From NCBI GenBank assembly GCA_027076245.1, contig JALTKC010000336.1, positions 1-15,505 of the forward strand: a DNA stretch of 15,505 nt, written 5' to 3'. Origin of the DNA: Gammaproteobacteria bacterium (GTDB lineage Bacteria > Pseudomonadota > Gammaproteobacteria > GRL18). The notes beneath the pieces were generated by a model, which had not been told where the DNA came from, searched no databases, and saw only the letters and a program-made list of their open reading frames with translations. Position 1 is the first letter of the stretch. Every line of letters starts with the position of its first letter. Positions 1 to 6,620 of the stretch are shown piece after piece. The position numbers were made by a program, and so were the translations under genes.

Positions 1-29
1 ATCTATACTGACCTCACTTTATAAAAAGA

Positions 30-57
30 TTGAAAAAACATTATTAATAATTATATA
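30..57 (+). promoter_or_regulatory. candidate sigma-70 promoter for the sulfur globule-like gene
   Basis: TTGAAA at 30-35 and TATATA at 52-57 are separated by 16 bp in a very A+T-rich stretch. Transcription would begin near 64 and give a leader of about 150 nt. A+T-rich DNA yields such matches by chance, so this is a candidate only. Confidence 0.35.
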
Positions 58-122
58 GCCACTCGTTGTATCTGAATGGTTTGTAAAGTAGTAAGGAAGA
101 TGTTTTTATCAATCCTGTTTTA

Positions 123-153
123 GTCCTGTATTGGACAGCCCTTTTTTTGGGCT
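123..153 (+). other. two tandem small hairpins in the leader of the sulfur globule-like gene
   Basis: GTCC at 123-126 pairs with GGAC at 133-136. Immediately after it, AGCCC at 137-141 pairs with GGGCT at 149-153 around a loop of seven T. No T-run follows the second stem on this strand, so it is a poor terminator for incoming transcription. If the promoter at 30-57 is real, both hairpins lie in the 5' untranslated leader, where they could affect mRNA stability. Apart from these, nothing else stands out in bases 58-203. Confidence 0.4.
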
Positions 154-216
154 AAAAATCGTTGTTTTTTATGACAAACTTAACACATTCATTATTTAAA
201 CTTTGGAGAGTATAAA

Positions 217-828
217 ATGAAAAAATTATTAATTGCTGCAGCAATTGCTGCTACCACTGTATCTATGTCTGTTTCTGCTGATTCCTGGGGTCCATGGGGC
301 GACGGCGACAGCAATACTAACTGGAACGGTTACGGTTCTAACAACTGGAATAACAATGCTTATGGCAATGGTTATGGTAATGGTTGGGGCGATGGTTCTG
401 GTGATGCTGACATGGACGGTGATATCGAAATCACTATTAAAGGTCGTGGTCGTGGTCGTGGTAAAGGTAACACTCGTGGTTCCGCTTATGGTAATGGCTA
501 CAGCAACTACAATGGTTACAACAACATGAACAGCCGTTTTGACGGTCGTAACTACTATGCAAACACTCCTTATGGCTATGGCCCATATGGTCGTCCAGCG
601 CCAATGGCTGCTCCTGTAGCTCCAGCTCCTCAAGCTGCAGCACCTGCCGCTCCTACTCCTCAGCAGAAAGCTCAGATGGAAGCTCACAAGAAGCGTATGC
701 AGGAAATGCAAAAGCAACAGCAAGCCAAAATGGAAGCTGCACGTAAAGCATACGAAGAAAGAATGAAGCAATGGGCTGCTCAGGCACCTGCTGCTCCAGC
801 TGCACCAGAAGCTCCTGCTGCCAAGTAA
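217..828 (+). CDS. sulfur globule protein-like secreted Gly/Asn/Tyr-rich structural protein
   Basis: A 203-residue exported protein. Residues 1-21 form a signal peptide (MKK, an Ala-rich core, likely cleavage after SVSA). Residues 22-125 are low-complexity: Trp/Gly/Asn/Tyr repeats such as YGNGYGNGWGDG, an Asp-rich patch (GDADMDGD) and a basic GRGRGRGKG block. Residues 126-149 are Pro/Ala-rich. Residues 150-188 are a charged Gln/Lys/Glu/Met helix with coiled-coil character, and the tail is again Pro/Ala. The Gly/Tyr/Asn body with WGPWG and PYGYG segments resembles sulfur globule envelope proteins of purple and colourless sulfur bacteria (the CV1 type), which coat periplasmic sulfur deposits. 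The start is supported by GGAGAG placed 8 nt upstream. It is a single-gene unit with its own terminator. The charged C-terminal helix is not something I associate with the classic small globule proteins. Alternative: another low-complexity exported matrix protein. Confidence 0.72.
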   Translation: MKKLLIAAAIAATTVSMSVSADSWGPWGDGDSNTNWNGYGSNNWNNNAYGNGYGNGWGDGSGDADMDGDIEITIKGRGRGRGKGNTRGSAYGNGYSNYNGYNNMNSRFDGRNYYANTPYGYGPYGRPAPMAAPVAPAPQAAAPAAPTPQQKAQMEAHKKRMQEMQKQQQAKMEAARKAYEERMKQWAAQAPAAPAAPEAPAAK

Positions 829-853
829 TATCAGGCACAGCAAAAGCAAAAAT

Positions 854-885
854 CCTGCCCCGGCACCCCGGAGCAGGCTTTTTTT
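854..885. terminator. intrinsic terminator, probably bidirectional
   Basis: A 10-bp stem with one mismatch (854-863 against 868-877, arms CCTGCCCCGG and CCGGAGCAGG) has a 4-nt CACC loop and is followed on the plus strand by seven T at 879-885. On the minus strand the same stem is followed by ATTTTTGC, so it could also stop transcripts of the convergent HD-GYP gene. It begins 26 bp after the stop codon of the sulfur globule-like gene. Confidence 0.85.
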
Positions 886-912
886 ATGCCCTAAATTCGA
901 TACCTAAAAAGG

Positions 913-1003
913 CTCTATGCTCTTTCTTAACACTTAACACTTAACACTTAACACTTAACACTTAACACTTAACACTTAACACTTAACACTCTATGCTCTT
1001 TCT
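913..1003. repeat. 15-bp direct repeat pair bracketing a heptamer array
   Basis: CTCTATGCTCTTTCT occurs at 913-927 and again, identical, at 989-1003. Each copy runs directly into a 7-bp tandem array: (CTTAACA)n after the first, (CTGAACG)n after the second. The pattern suggests duplication of an ancestral unit made of the 15-mer plus a heptamer, followed by divergence and expansion of each array. Confidence 0.85.
926..990. repeat. heptamer tandem array, (CTTAACA) x 9
   Basis: Nine perfect head-to-tail copies of the 7-bp unit CTTAACA fill 926-988, followed by a partial copy. The array lies in the convergent gap between the sulfur globule-like gene's terminator and the HD-GYP stop codon, so it would be transcribed only as the 3' tail of the HD-GYP message. 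The perfect copies imply recent expansion or homogenisation by slippage or recombination. There are no spacers, so it is not a CRISPR array. Confidence 0.95.
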
Positions 1004-1025
1004 GAACGCTGAACGCTGAACGCTG
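1002..1025. repeat. heptamer tandem array, (CTGAACG) x 3.4
   Basis: Three perfect copies of CTGAACG at 1002-1022 plus CTG. The unit differs from the neighbouring CTTAACA array at two of seven positions, so the two are probably related. It ends 3 bp before the stop codon of the minus-strand HD-GYP gene at 1029-1031. Confidence 0.9.
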
Positions 1026-1028
1026 CTC

Positions 1029-2366
1029 TCAAGAAAACAACCTCCGAACCAACCACCCCTTATCCGTCTTTAAAATACAGTCCAGAATTTCCTGAGCATC
1101 AATATCATAACTCCCCAATGGAATACTATTAATAATTTTAGGGCGATGTTTATCACTTTGATCAAAAGTGGAAAGATCCAGAATTTTAAATTTAGAAACT
1201 GGCTTTTTGTCCGAATCTCTTAAAATAATCACCTTGGGCAGCAGCCGATGCTGTTCATTTTGTTCAACAATAACGGCTACTTCCCTGGAGTTGAGTTCGA
1301 TCAGGGAGCCTGCCGGGTAAATACCAATGGATTGAATAAATTCTTCGATCAGTTCAGCCTGAAACTTACTGTCTCTTAATTTATACAGGTGTTCCATGGC
1401 ACGGGTGGCATCCAGTGATTGTTCAGGATTTCTATGATTGGTTATCTTTTCATAATAGCTTACGATGCCGGCAATCTGGGCCAGAAAAAATATCTGGCTG
1501 CCCTGTAATTTCCTGGGGTAGCCGCTGCCGTCAAAACGCTCGCAATGCGCAGCGACAATATTAATGACTGTGGAAGAAAATTCCCCCATTTGTCTAAGCA
1601 ACTTGACGGAGTAGTTAATGTGTTTCTGGTATATGGCGCGTTCTGCACCGGTCAGTTCATCGGATTTTTCCAGCAGTTCTCTGGGCAGTTTTGCTTTACC
1701 GATTCCGGACATTAGCAGGGCAATGGATAAATCATTGAGTGCCTGTTTTGATAAGGACATATAGCGTCCAAAAGCAATTCCCCAGATGGTGGCTCGAATG
1801 GTACGGTTATGAGTATGGATATCCTTGGCTTTTAAACGGGACAGCCATAAAAAAGCATCGGGATTACGAATAATGCTGTCAACCATGTTGCTGGCTGTCT
1901 GGTTGACTTTTTCGACATTTATCGACTTGCCTGAACTGACTTCCTGCAGGACTTCTTCTGCTGTATGGGACAGGGTTTCGTACAGTTTATTGGCGGTTTT
2001 AAATTCTTTTTCAAAAGGTACTCGCTCGATATAGAGCGGTTTTAAGGGGCGCCGGATGGTTGATTTGGTTGGGCCACCTGGTGCTGAAGGCTGTCTGGAT
2101 ACTTTTTCTCTGACATCCTCAATAGTAAATCTGGGACTGTTTTCAGTTTCTATCGTAAGGTGTGAAGGATCCAGCCGTAAACGGGTTAAATCAACATCAA
2201 TATAGACATATTTGCATAAGGAGCTGAGTTTACGGATGTCTTCGTCATTCTGAATATAAAAGCCTTCAATAGGATAGGATGTTTCTATCCACGGGCGATC
2301 CAGTCTGGAGACATACATGCCTTTGATCAGATCAGTGATTTTGACTTTTTTACTCTTGACGGCCAT
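1029..2366 (-). CDS. DUF3391 / HD-GYP domain protein with degenerate catalytic site
   Basis: A 445-residue cytoplasmic protein. The N-terminal DUF3391 region (about 5-115, including KITDLIKGMYVSRLDRPWIE) precedes an HD-GYP domain (about 130-330), and about 350-445 is a C-terminal region with PAGSLIELNSREVAVIVEQ typical of HD-GYP proteins. HD-GYP enzymes hydrolyse cyclic di-GMP using a metal centre. The GYP motif is intact (H274, DGSGYP at 279-284) and H249 is kept, but the HD pair reads S220-G221 in LLMSGIGK, the first His of the domain is R188 (HNRTI), and the metal-binding Asp usually in IVDVYDA is S303 (GIVSYYEK). Loss of several ligands in a well-preserved fold suggests a non-hydrolytic protein, perhaps a c-di-GMP binder or scaffold. 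No strong ribosome-binding site is seen before the ATG. It diverges from the adenylate cyclase gene. Confidence 0.9.
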   Translation of the reverse strand: MAVKSKKVKITDLIKGMYVSRLDRPWIETSYPIEGFYIQNDEDIRKLSSLCKYVYIDVDLTRLRLDPSHLTIETENSPRFTIEDVREKVSRQPSAPGGPTKSTIRRPLKPLYIERVPFEKEFKTANKLYETLSHTAEEVLQEVSSGKSINVEKVNQTASNMVDSIIRNPDAFLWLSRLKAKDIHTHNRTIRATIWGIAFGRYMSLSKQALNDLSIALLMSGIGKAKLPRELLEKSDELTGAERAIYQKHINYSVKLLRQMGEFSSTVINIVAAHCERFDGSGYPRKLQGSQIFFLAQIAGIVSYYEKITNHRNPEQSLDATRAMEHLYKLRDSKFQAELIEEFIQSIGIYPAGSLIELNSREVAVIVEQNEQHRLLPKVIILRDSDKKPVSKFKILDLSTFDQSDKHRPKIINSIPLGSYDIDAQEILDCILKTDKGWLVRRLFS

Positions 2367-2557
2367 TGATTTGGTTTCAGTTAAAAATTACAGAAAAACA
2401 GACAATCCTTATCCGGAACCTGACATTGTAATGTAAATAGCGGGCATATTCTTCATTGAATGCAGGTTTATTCTAGGACAGTATGCTGTATTTTTCTTTG
2501 TCCTGGATAATAAAATGCTGAAATTTTAAGGTATTAGTTCTCATTTTCGTAAATTAT

Positions 2558-2586
2558 TTGAATTTACAGGGTTAATTGTATATATT
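2558..2586 (+). promoter_or_regulatory. candidate sigma-70 promoter of the cyclase-FGE unit
   Basis: TTGAAT at 2558-2563 and TATATT at 2581-2586 are 17 bp apart, the optimal spacing. The predicted start near 2593 would give a leader of about 170 nt that contains the palindrome at 2682-2704. Confidence 0.35.
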
Positions 2587-2681
2587 TTTAACTATAAGTC
2601 TCTGACCTGGTCGGTAGTAATGGATAATACAGGACGAGGGGGGTAGTAGAGAATACTATAATAAACAGCCTTTTAGAGGAT

Positions 2682-2704
2682 AACCTGTTAAATTTAAACA
2701 GGTT
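2682..2704. promoter_or_regulatory. inverted repeat upstream of the adenylate cyclase gene
   Basis: Perfect 8-bp arms AACCTGTT (2682-2689) and AACAGGTT (2697-2704) flank a 7-nt A/T loop. The arms fit either a dimeric regulator's operator or an mRNA hairpin. It ends 59 bp before the cyclase start, and no T-run follows, so it is unlikely to be a terminator. Confidence 0.5.
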
Positions 2705-2763
2705 GTCAGGCATATTAAACACATGGATGGTAATAAACCGGCTAAGTAAACACATGAGCTTTC

Positions 2764-4635
2764 ATGGATAATAAAATAATAAATGCCATATTGTTAACAG
2801 ATTCATCCACGGTTGACGGGTTGATCAGTTCCCTGCTGGATCCGAAACAGTACCGGCTTAAAACTATCCACTCTGATGAAGCCGGTTATTTTCAGAAAAT
2901 TCTGCAATATAAACCTGACCTGATCTTTATTCGGGCTATGCTCTCTAAAATAGACGGCTTGTCGGTCTGTGATAAAATCCGTTCCCATCCTGAGTTAAAA
3001 AAAACCCGTCTCGTGTTTATTTCCTCCAATACCACGAACCGTGAACAGGCCATTGATCACCGGGCCAATAAATTTCTTGAAGTACCGTTTACCAAACAGG
3101 AACTGGATCAGGTGCTACGCCCCCTGTTTGAAGAAAATCCATGTTTATTACTGGTCGATGATAGTAAAACCTCCCGCCAACTGGTCAGGCCGGCTCTGGA
3201 ACAGGAAGGTTATACGGTCGTTGAAGCTGAAAATGGCGAAGTAGCCTTAAAAATCATCCGTCAGCAGAAAATTGATCTTATAATCAGTGATGTGGAAATG
3301 CCGGTTATTGACGGTGTCACCTTATGCCGTATTATCCGACAGCAGGAAAAACTGACCATTCCGGTTCTGCTACTGTCTTCCCAGCAAACAGATCAGGCCA
3401 TTATCAGTGGTTTTAATGCCGGTGCTGATGACTATATTATTAAATCCGATCACTCGACGACCCGTAAAGTGGTGGTACCGGAATTATTATCCCGGGTTGA
3501 GCGTCTGATGCATGCCAGTTCATCACTGGGTCGTCCGGAACGAATTCTGGTGGTAGAAGATTCCGCGACTATGCTGCATCAGATGAAAACATCACTGCAG
3601 ATCCAGGGCTTTCAGGTGGATGTGGCGACTGACGGCCTGTCCGGTTGGGAAAAGCTTAATAACCAGAACTATGACCTGGTCATAACCGATTACGATATGC
3701 CTTATGTGGATGGGCTGGAACTGTGTACCCGCATACGCCAGTCCAGTGAGTTCAATCAACTGCCTATTATTATAGAAACCAGCAAGGATTCCAGAGCGGA
3801 TCAGGTTAAAATCCGCTCCATGGGGATTCAGGCCTTTATTACCAAGCCGTTTTCACCGGATCGCATGATCGCAGAAGTGGAACGGGTGCTGGCTGAAACC
3901 CGTCTGAAGCAGCATCAGAATGCCATGAGTCATTACCTGTCCGATCCGGCGGTATCGCATATTGCCATGGGCCATCAGAATCGTAATAAACCCATTGCTG
4001 AAGATAAATTTCGCACATTGCTGTTTTCTGATATTGTGCAGTTTACCCGTTTGTCTGAACAGTTAAGTTCGAGAAAAGTCGTGGATTTTCTGAACCTGTA
4101 CTTTGACCGTATGGTTAAGGAACTGATGTTTTTTGATGCCACCATAGACAAGTTTCTGGGTGATGGTATCTTTTCCTCTTTTGGCCTGCAGGAAGAGGGC
4201 GCTTTCAGGGCAGTCTGTGCGGCCGCCGCTATGCTCAAGGCACTGCCGGAAGTCAGAGCGGCTACCGGTCTGGACTTTCATATGCGTATAGGCATACATT
4301 CAGGGCATGTAATTTTGGGCGATATCGGCAGCAAGCATTCACGCCGGGACTTTACCCTGATTGGTGATAATGTCAATATTGCCAATCGGCTGGAACACCT
4401 GGCCAAACATGACGGAATACTGATCAGTCATGCCACCTATAATATGATCCGGGATAAAATAACCGTTGTGCCAACACCGCCTCTGAAACTCAAAGGCATT
4501 AAAGAACCGGTGCAGGCCTATCTGGTCAAGTCTATCAAGTCCTATGGTTCTTTTGTAAACGCCATTAAAGCCCAGTCCAGTACCGAAAAGAAATACAGCA
4601 ACTCCATTGAAGCCGCTTTTGATAAATCTCTCTAA
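2764..4635 (+). CDS. triple-receiver class III adenylate cyclase
   Basis: A 623-residue soluble protein: REC1 (about 5-122), REC2 (127-250), REC3 (259-380), a short linker, then a class III nucleotide cyclase domain (415-590). REC2 is complete (D132/D133, phosphoacceptor D176, K227), as is REC3 (E265/D266, D309, T339, K361). REC1 is degenerate: R57 replaces the phosphoacceptor Asp and VPF replaces the KPF motif. The cyclase has both metal aspartates (D423 in FSDIVQFT, D467 in FLGDG), the adenine-selecting pair K463 and D529, and transition-state N538 and R542, so it should make cAMP from ATP. Phosphorelay input through REC2 and REC3 probably sets activity, but no partner kinase lies alongside. 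The ATG lacks a clear Shine-Dalgarno sequence. It is probably cotranscribed with the FGE-domain gene 35 bp downstream. Confidence 0.92.
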   Translation: MDNKIINAILLTDSSTVDGLISSLLDPKQYRLKTIHSDEAGYFQKILQYKPDLIFIRAMLSKIDGLSVCDKIRSHPELKKTRLVFISSNTTNREQAIDHRANKFLEVPFTKQELDQVLRPLFEENPCLLLVDDSKTSRQLVRPALEQEGYTVVEAENGEVALKIIRQQKIDLIISDVEMPVIDGVTLCRIIRQQEKLTIPVLLLSSQQTDQAIISGFNAGADDYIIKSDHSTTRKVVVPELLSRVERLMHASSSLGRPERILVVEDSATMLHQMKTSLQIQGFQVDVATDGLSGWEKLNNQNYDLVITDYDMPYVDGLELCTRIRQSSEFNQLPIIIETSKDSRADQVKIRSMGIQAFITKPFSPDRMIAEVERVLAETRLKQHQNAMSHYLSDPAVSHIAMGHQNRNKPIAEDKFRTLLFSDIVQFTRLSEQLSSRKVVDFLNLYFDRMVKELMFFDATIDKFLGDGIFSSFGLQEEGAFRAVCAAAAMLKALPEVRAATGLDFHMRIGIHSGHVILGDIGSKHSRRDFTLIGDNVNIANRLEHLAKHDGILISHATYNMIRDKITVVPTPPLKLKGIKEPVQAYLVKSIKSYGSFVNAIKAQSSTEKKYSNSIEAAFDKSL

Positions 4636-4670
4636 GCCTTTATCCATTACCTACGGTACAGTTTGCTAAT

Positions 4671-5792
4671 ATGTTAATTTACAGCAGAACAAAAAACCGC
4701 AATAAATTGCTCTCTGTTTTGCTGTCTGTCTTTTTACTGGTTTACAGTAATCTTCTATGGGCTGCTAAAGATGCCCGCTTTTATCTTAATCAGGCCTCGC
4801 AGTTTTATAATGAGGGTGACTATGAACAGGCAGAGCAGGCTTTTGCCCGGCTGATCAAGATGCAGGTAAAACTGCATAATGATTTTTATTACTTTTATGG
4901 TAAAACACTGTATCACAATGGCCATTATTCTCAGGCAGAGCAATACCTTGGCAAGTTTCTTAAATCAGCAGACAGTGACAACAAATACTATTCTGATGCC
5001 CGTTATTTACAGACCAAATCCAGTAAAAATAAACAGCATCAGGTATCCAGAAAAACCATGCCAGAGGTTTCTGCAAAGCCGCTTAAGTTAAGCTTAATTC
5101 CGGATATGGTTAAAATACCCGCGGATTCATTTATTATGGGCAGCAATCACGGCTCACCGGATCAGAAACCACCTCATAAAATAACCATTAACAAAGGTTT
5201 TGCCATTGGCAAATATGAAGTGACTTTTGCGCAATACGATGCCTATGCCGGGGAAACCGGGCAGGACTTACCGGATGACAATGGCTGGGGCAGAGGGAAC
5301 CGCCCGGTTATTAATGTTTCTATGTATGATGCCCAGGCCTATGCCCAATGGCTGAGTAAAAAAACCGGACGAAAATTCCGCTTACCCACAGAAGCCGAAT
5401 GGGAATATGTTGCCCGTACCGGTATTAAAGGCCAGCTCGGTTTTAATGATATTATCGGACAGGGGGATGCCAACTGTGACGGCTGCCGTTATTTCTGGGA
5501 AAGTGCCCAGACGGTTGAAGTTGGCTCCTATGATCCCAATAAATACGGTATCTATGATATTTTCGGCAATGTCTGGGAATGGACCTGTTCTTTATATACC
5601 CGGCGTTACGATGGTAAGGAGCAGTATTGTGCCGACGACGATGAACTGGAAGGTAAAACCGTTGTGGTTCGGGGCGGCAGTTGGGACAGTGCAGACCGAA
5701 TACTGCGGGCCTATGTCAGACTCAATAACTTTCCCACCTATACCAGCAATCAGGTGGGGTTTCGTCTGGTGGAAGATATTGCAGATAAGTGA
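4671..5792 (+). CDS. exported TPR plus FGE-sulfatase (SUMF1-like) domain protein
   Basis: A 373-residue protein with an N-terminal signal or anchor (basic RTKNRNK, hydrophobic 13-30, possible cleavage after LLWAA). About 34-115 holds TPR-like helices (FYNEGDYEQAEQAFARL, LYHNGHYSQAEQYLGKFL), and about 142-368 a formylglycine-generating-enzyme-type domain (MVKIPADSFIMGS, RLPTEAEWEYVAR, YDIFGNVWEW, VVRGGSWDSADRILRAYVR, QVGFRL). True FGE enzymes use cysteines near GGS; here the segment after GGSW has no Cys, so sulfatase activation is unlikely. Such domains commonly serve as binding modules or as partners of kinases and signalling proteins. The protein probably acts in the periplasm or at the outer face of the membrane. 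Its position just behind the cyclase suggests a shared signalling task, which is inference. The start codon has no obvious ribosome-binding site. Confidence 0.85.
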   Translation: MLIYSRTKNRNKLLSVLLSVFLLVYSNLLWAAKDARFYLNQASQFYNEGDYEQAEQAFARLIKMQVKLHNDFYYFYGKTLYHNGHYSQAEQYLGKFLKSADSDNKYYSDARYLQTKSSKNKQHQVSRKTMPEVSAKPLKLSLIPDMVKIPADSFIMGSNHGSPDQKPPHKITINKGFAIGKYEVTFAQYDAYAGETGQDLPDDNGWGRGNRPVINVSMYDAQAYAQWLSKKTGRKFRLPTEAEWEYVARTGIKGQLGFNDIIGQGDANCDGCRYFWESAQTVEVGSYDPNKYGIYDIFGNVWEWTCSLYTRRYDGKEQYCADDDELEGKTVVVRGGSWDSADRILRAYVRLNNFPTYTSNQVGFRLVEDIADK

Positions 5793-5851
5793 ATTTTAAG
5801 GTTTAAAGGCTTTATGAGCCAGTAACCGCAATAAAAAAGGATTAAACACTT

Positions 5852-6451
5852 ATGACACAGTCAAAATATGAAAAAGCCGTTGAACTTATTGATGCAGCCA
5901 ATAAGGAAGATCCAAATCAGGAACTGGACGGTGATAAAAGCCAGCCTAAAGAATTACTTTACGGGCAGCGTATGTCGGATATGCTGGAGCGCTTTGCCCC
6001 TCAAACCGATGATATTATGAAGCTGGCCATACGGGCTCAGCATATTCAGCGCTGGAAATCCCCCCGTGATGCTTACCCAATGGACAGAAAAGGTTATCAT
6101 CAATGGCGTACTAATTTATACAAATTTCATGCGGATACGGCTGGAGAATTATTGTTAAAAGCCGGTTATTCCGAGGAAGACGTTGAGCGGGCTAAACAGG
6201 CCATAGGCAAAAAAGCCCTGAAAACCAATAAGGACACCCAACTGGTTGAGGATATTGCCGCACTGGTGTTTATTGAGCATTATATGCAGGATTTTGTAAA
6301 CAAGCATCCTGAATACGATGAGCCGAAATGGATTGACATTATTTTACGCACCTGGAAAAAAATGTCTGAAGAAGGGCAGAAATTCGCGCTTTCCGGAGCC
6401 GTTAAACTGCCTGAGTCACTGGTGCCGTTAATTACCAAAGCCATCAGTTAA
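5852..6451 (+). CDS. DUF4202 family protein
   Basis: A 199-residue soluble, mainly helical protein without signal peptide. It matches my memory of DUF4202: an N-terminal helix (KYEKAVELIDAANKEDP), the conserved block IRAQHIQRWKSPRDAYPMDR followed by GYHQWRTNLYKFHA (about 62-96), and EDIAALVFIEHYMQDF near 133-148. Conserved His, Glu and Asp residues (RAQHIQRW, FHAD, VEDIA) recall a metal-dependent helical hydrolase of HD type, but no activity is known to me and I assign none. AAGGA lies 10 nt before the ATG. It follows the FGE gene by 59 bp and may be cotranscribed. Confidence 0.8.
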   Translation: MTQSKYEKAVELIDAANKEDPNQELDGDKSQPKELLYGQRMSDMLERFAPQTDDIMKLAIRAQHIQRWKSPRDAYPMDRKGYHQWRTNLYKFHADTAGELLLKAGYSEEDVERAKQAIGKKALKTNKDTQLVEDIAALVFIEHYMQDFVNKHPEYDEPKWIDIILRTWKKMSEEGQKFALSGAVKLPESLVPLITKAIS

Positions 6452-6521
6452 TGGCTTACATTATTCCCCGATTTTGCTAAACTTCACTATTCTGGTAATT
6501 GTACTGAAAACAAAAGTTTTG

Positions 6522-6549
6522 ATTCAGGGTATCTTAGAGTGCCCTGAAT
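6522..6549. promoter_or_regulatory. inverted repeat between the DUF4202 gene and parE
   Basis: ATTCAGGG (6522-6529) and CCCTGAAT (6542-6549) are perfect 8-bp arms around a 12-nt spacer. No T-run follows. It could be a weak terminator for the upstream gene or an operator for parE, whose start is 71 bp further on. Confidence 0.4.
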
Positions 6550-6620
6550 TAAACTGAACCATTACAATTACGGCCGCAATTTTCTTTTAAAAATCATACG
6601 ATGATAAGGTAACACAATAT

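Larger units (their letters stand above)
2367..2763. other. 397-bp divergent intergenic region
   Basis: An A+T-rich region between the divergent HD-GYP and adenylate cyclase genes, with no credible ORF. It holds a candidate plus-strand promoter (2558-2586), a six-G run near 2636-2642, and a palindrome at 2682-2704. AGGACA near 2474 and TGTCCT near 2499 form a weaker spaced inverted pair. I see no RNA gene. Confidence 0.6.

Noticed and set aside
137..153. Intrinsic terminator of an upstream gene
   Set aside because: Only five pairs, the T-run is in the loop and A-residues follow the stem.
229..849. 206-codon open frame on the minus strand opposite the sulfur globule-like gene
   Set aside because: Its Thr/Ile/Val-rich low-complexity product is the antisense of the Gly/Asn/Tyr repeats. 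The plus frame has a signal peptide, ribosome-binding site and terminator.
926..1025. CRISPR-like array
   Set aside because: Units are 7 bp, contiguous and without spacers; no cas genes are present.
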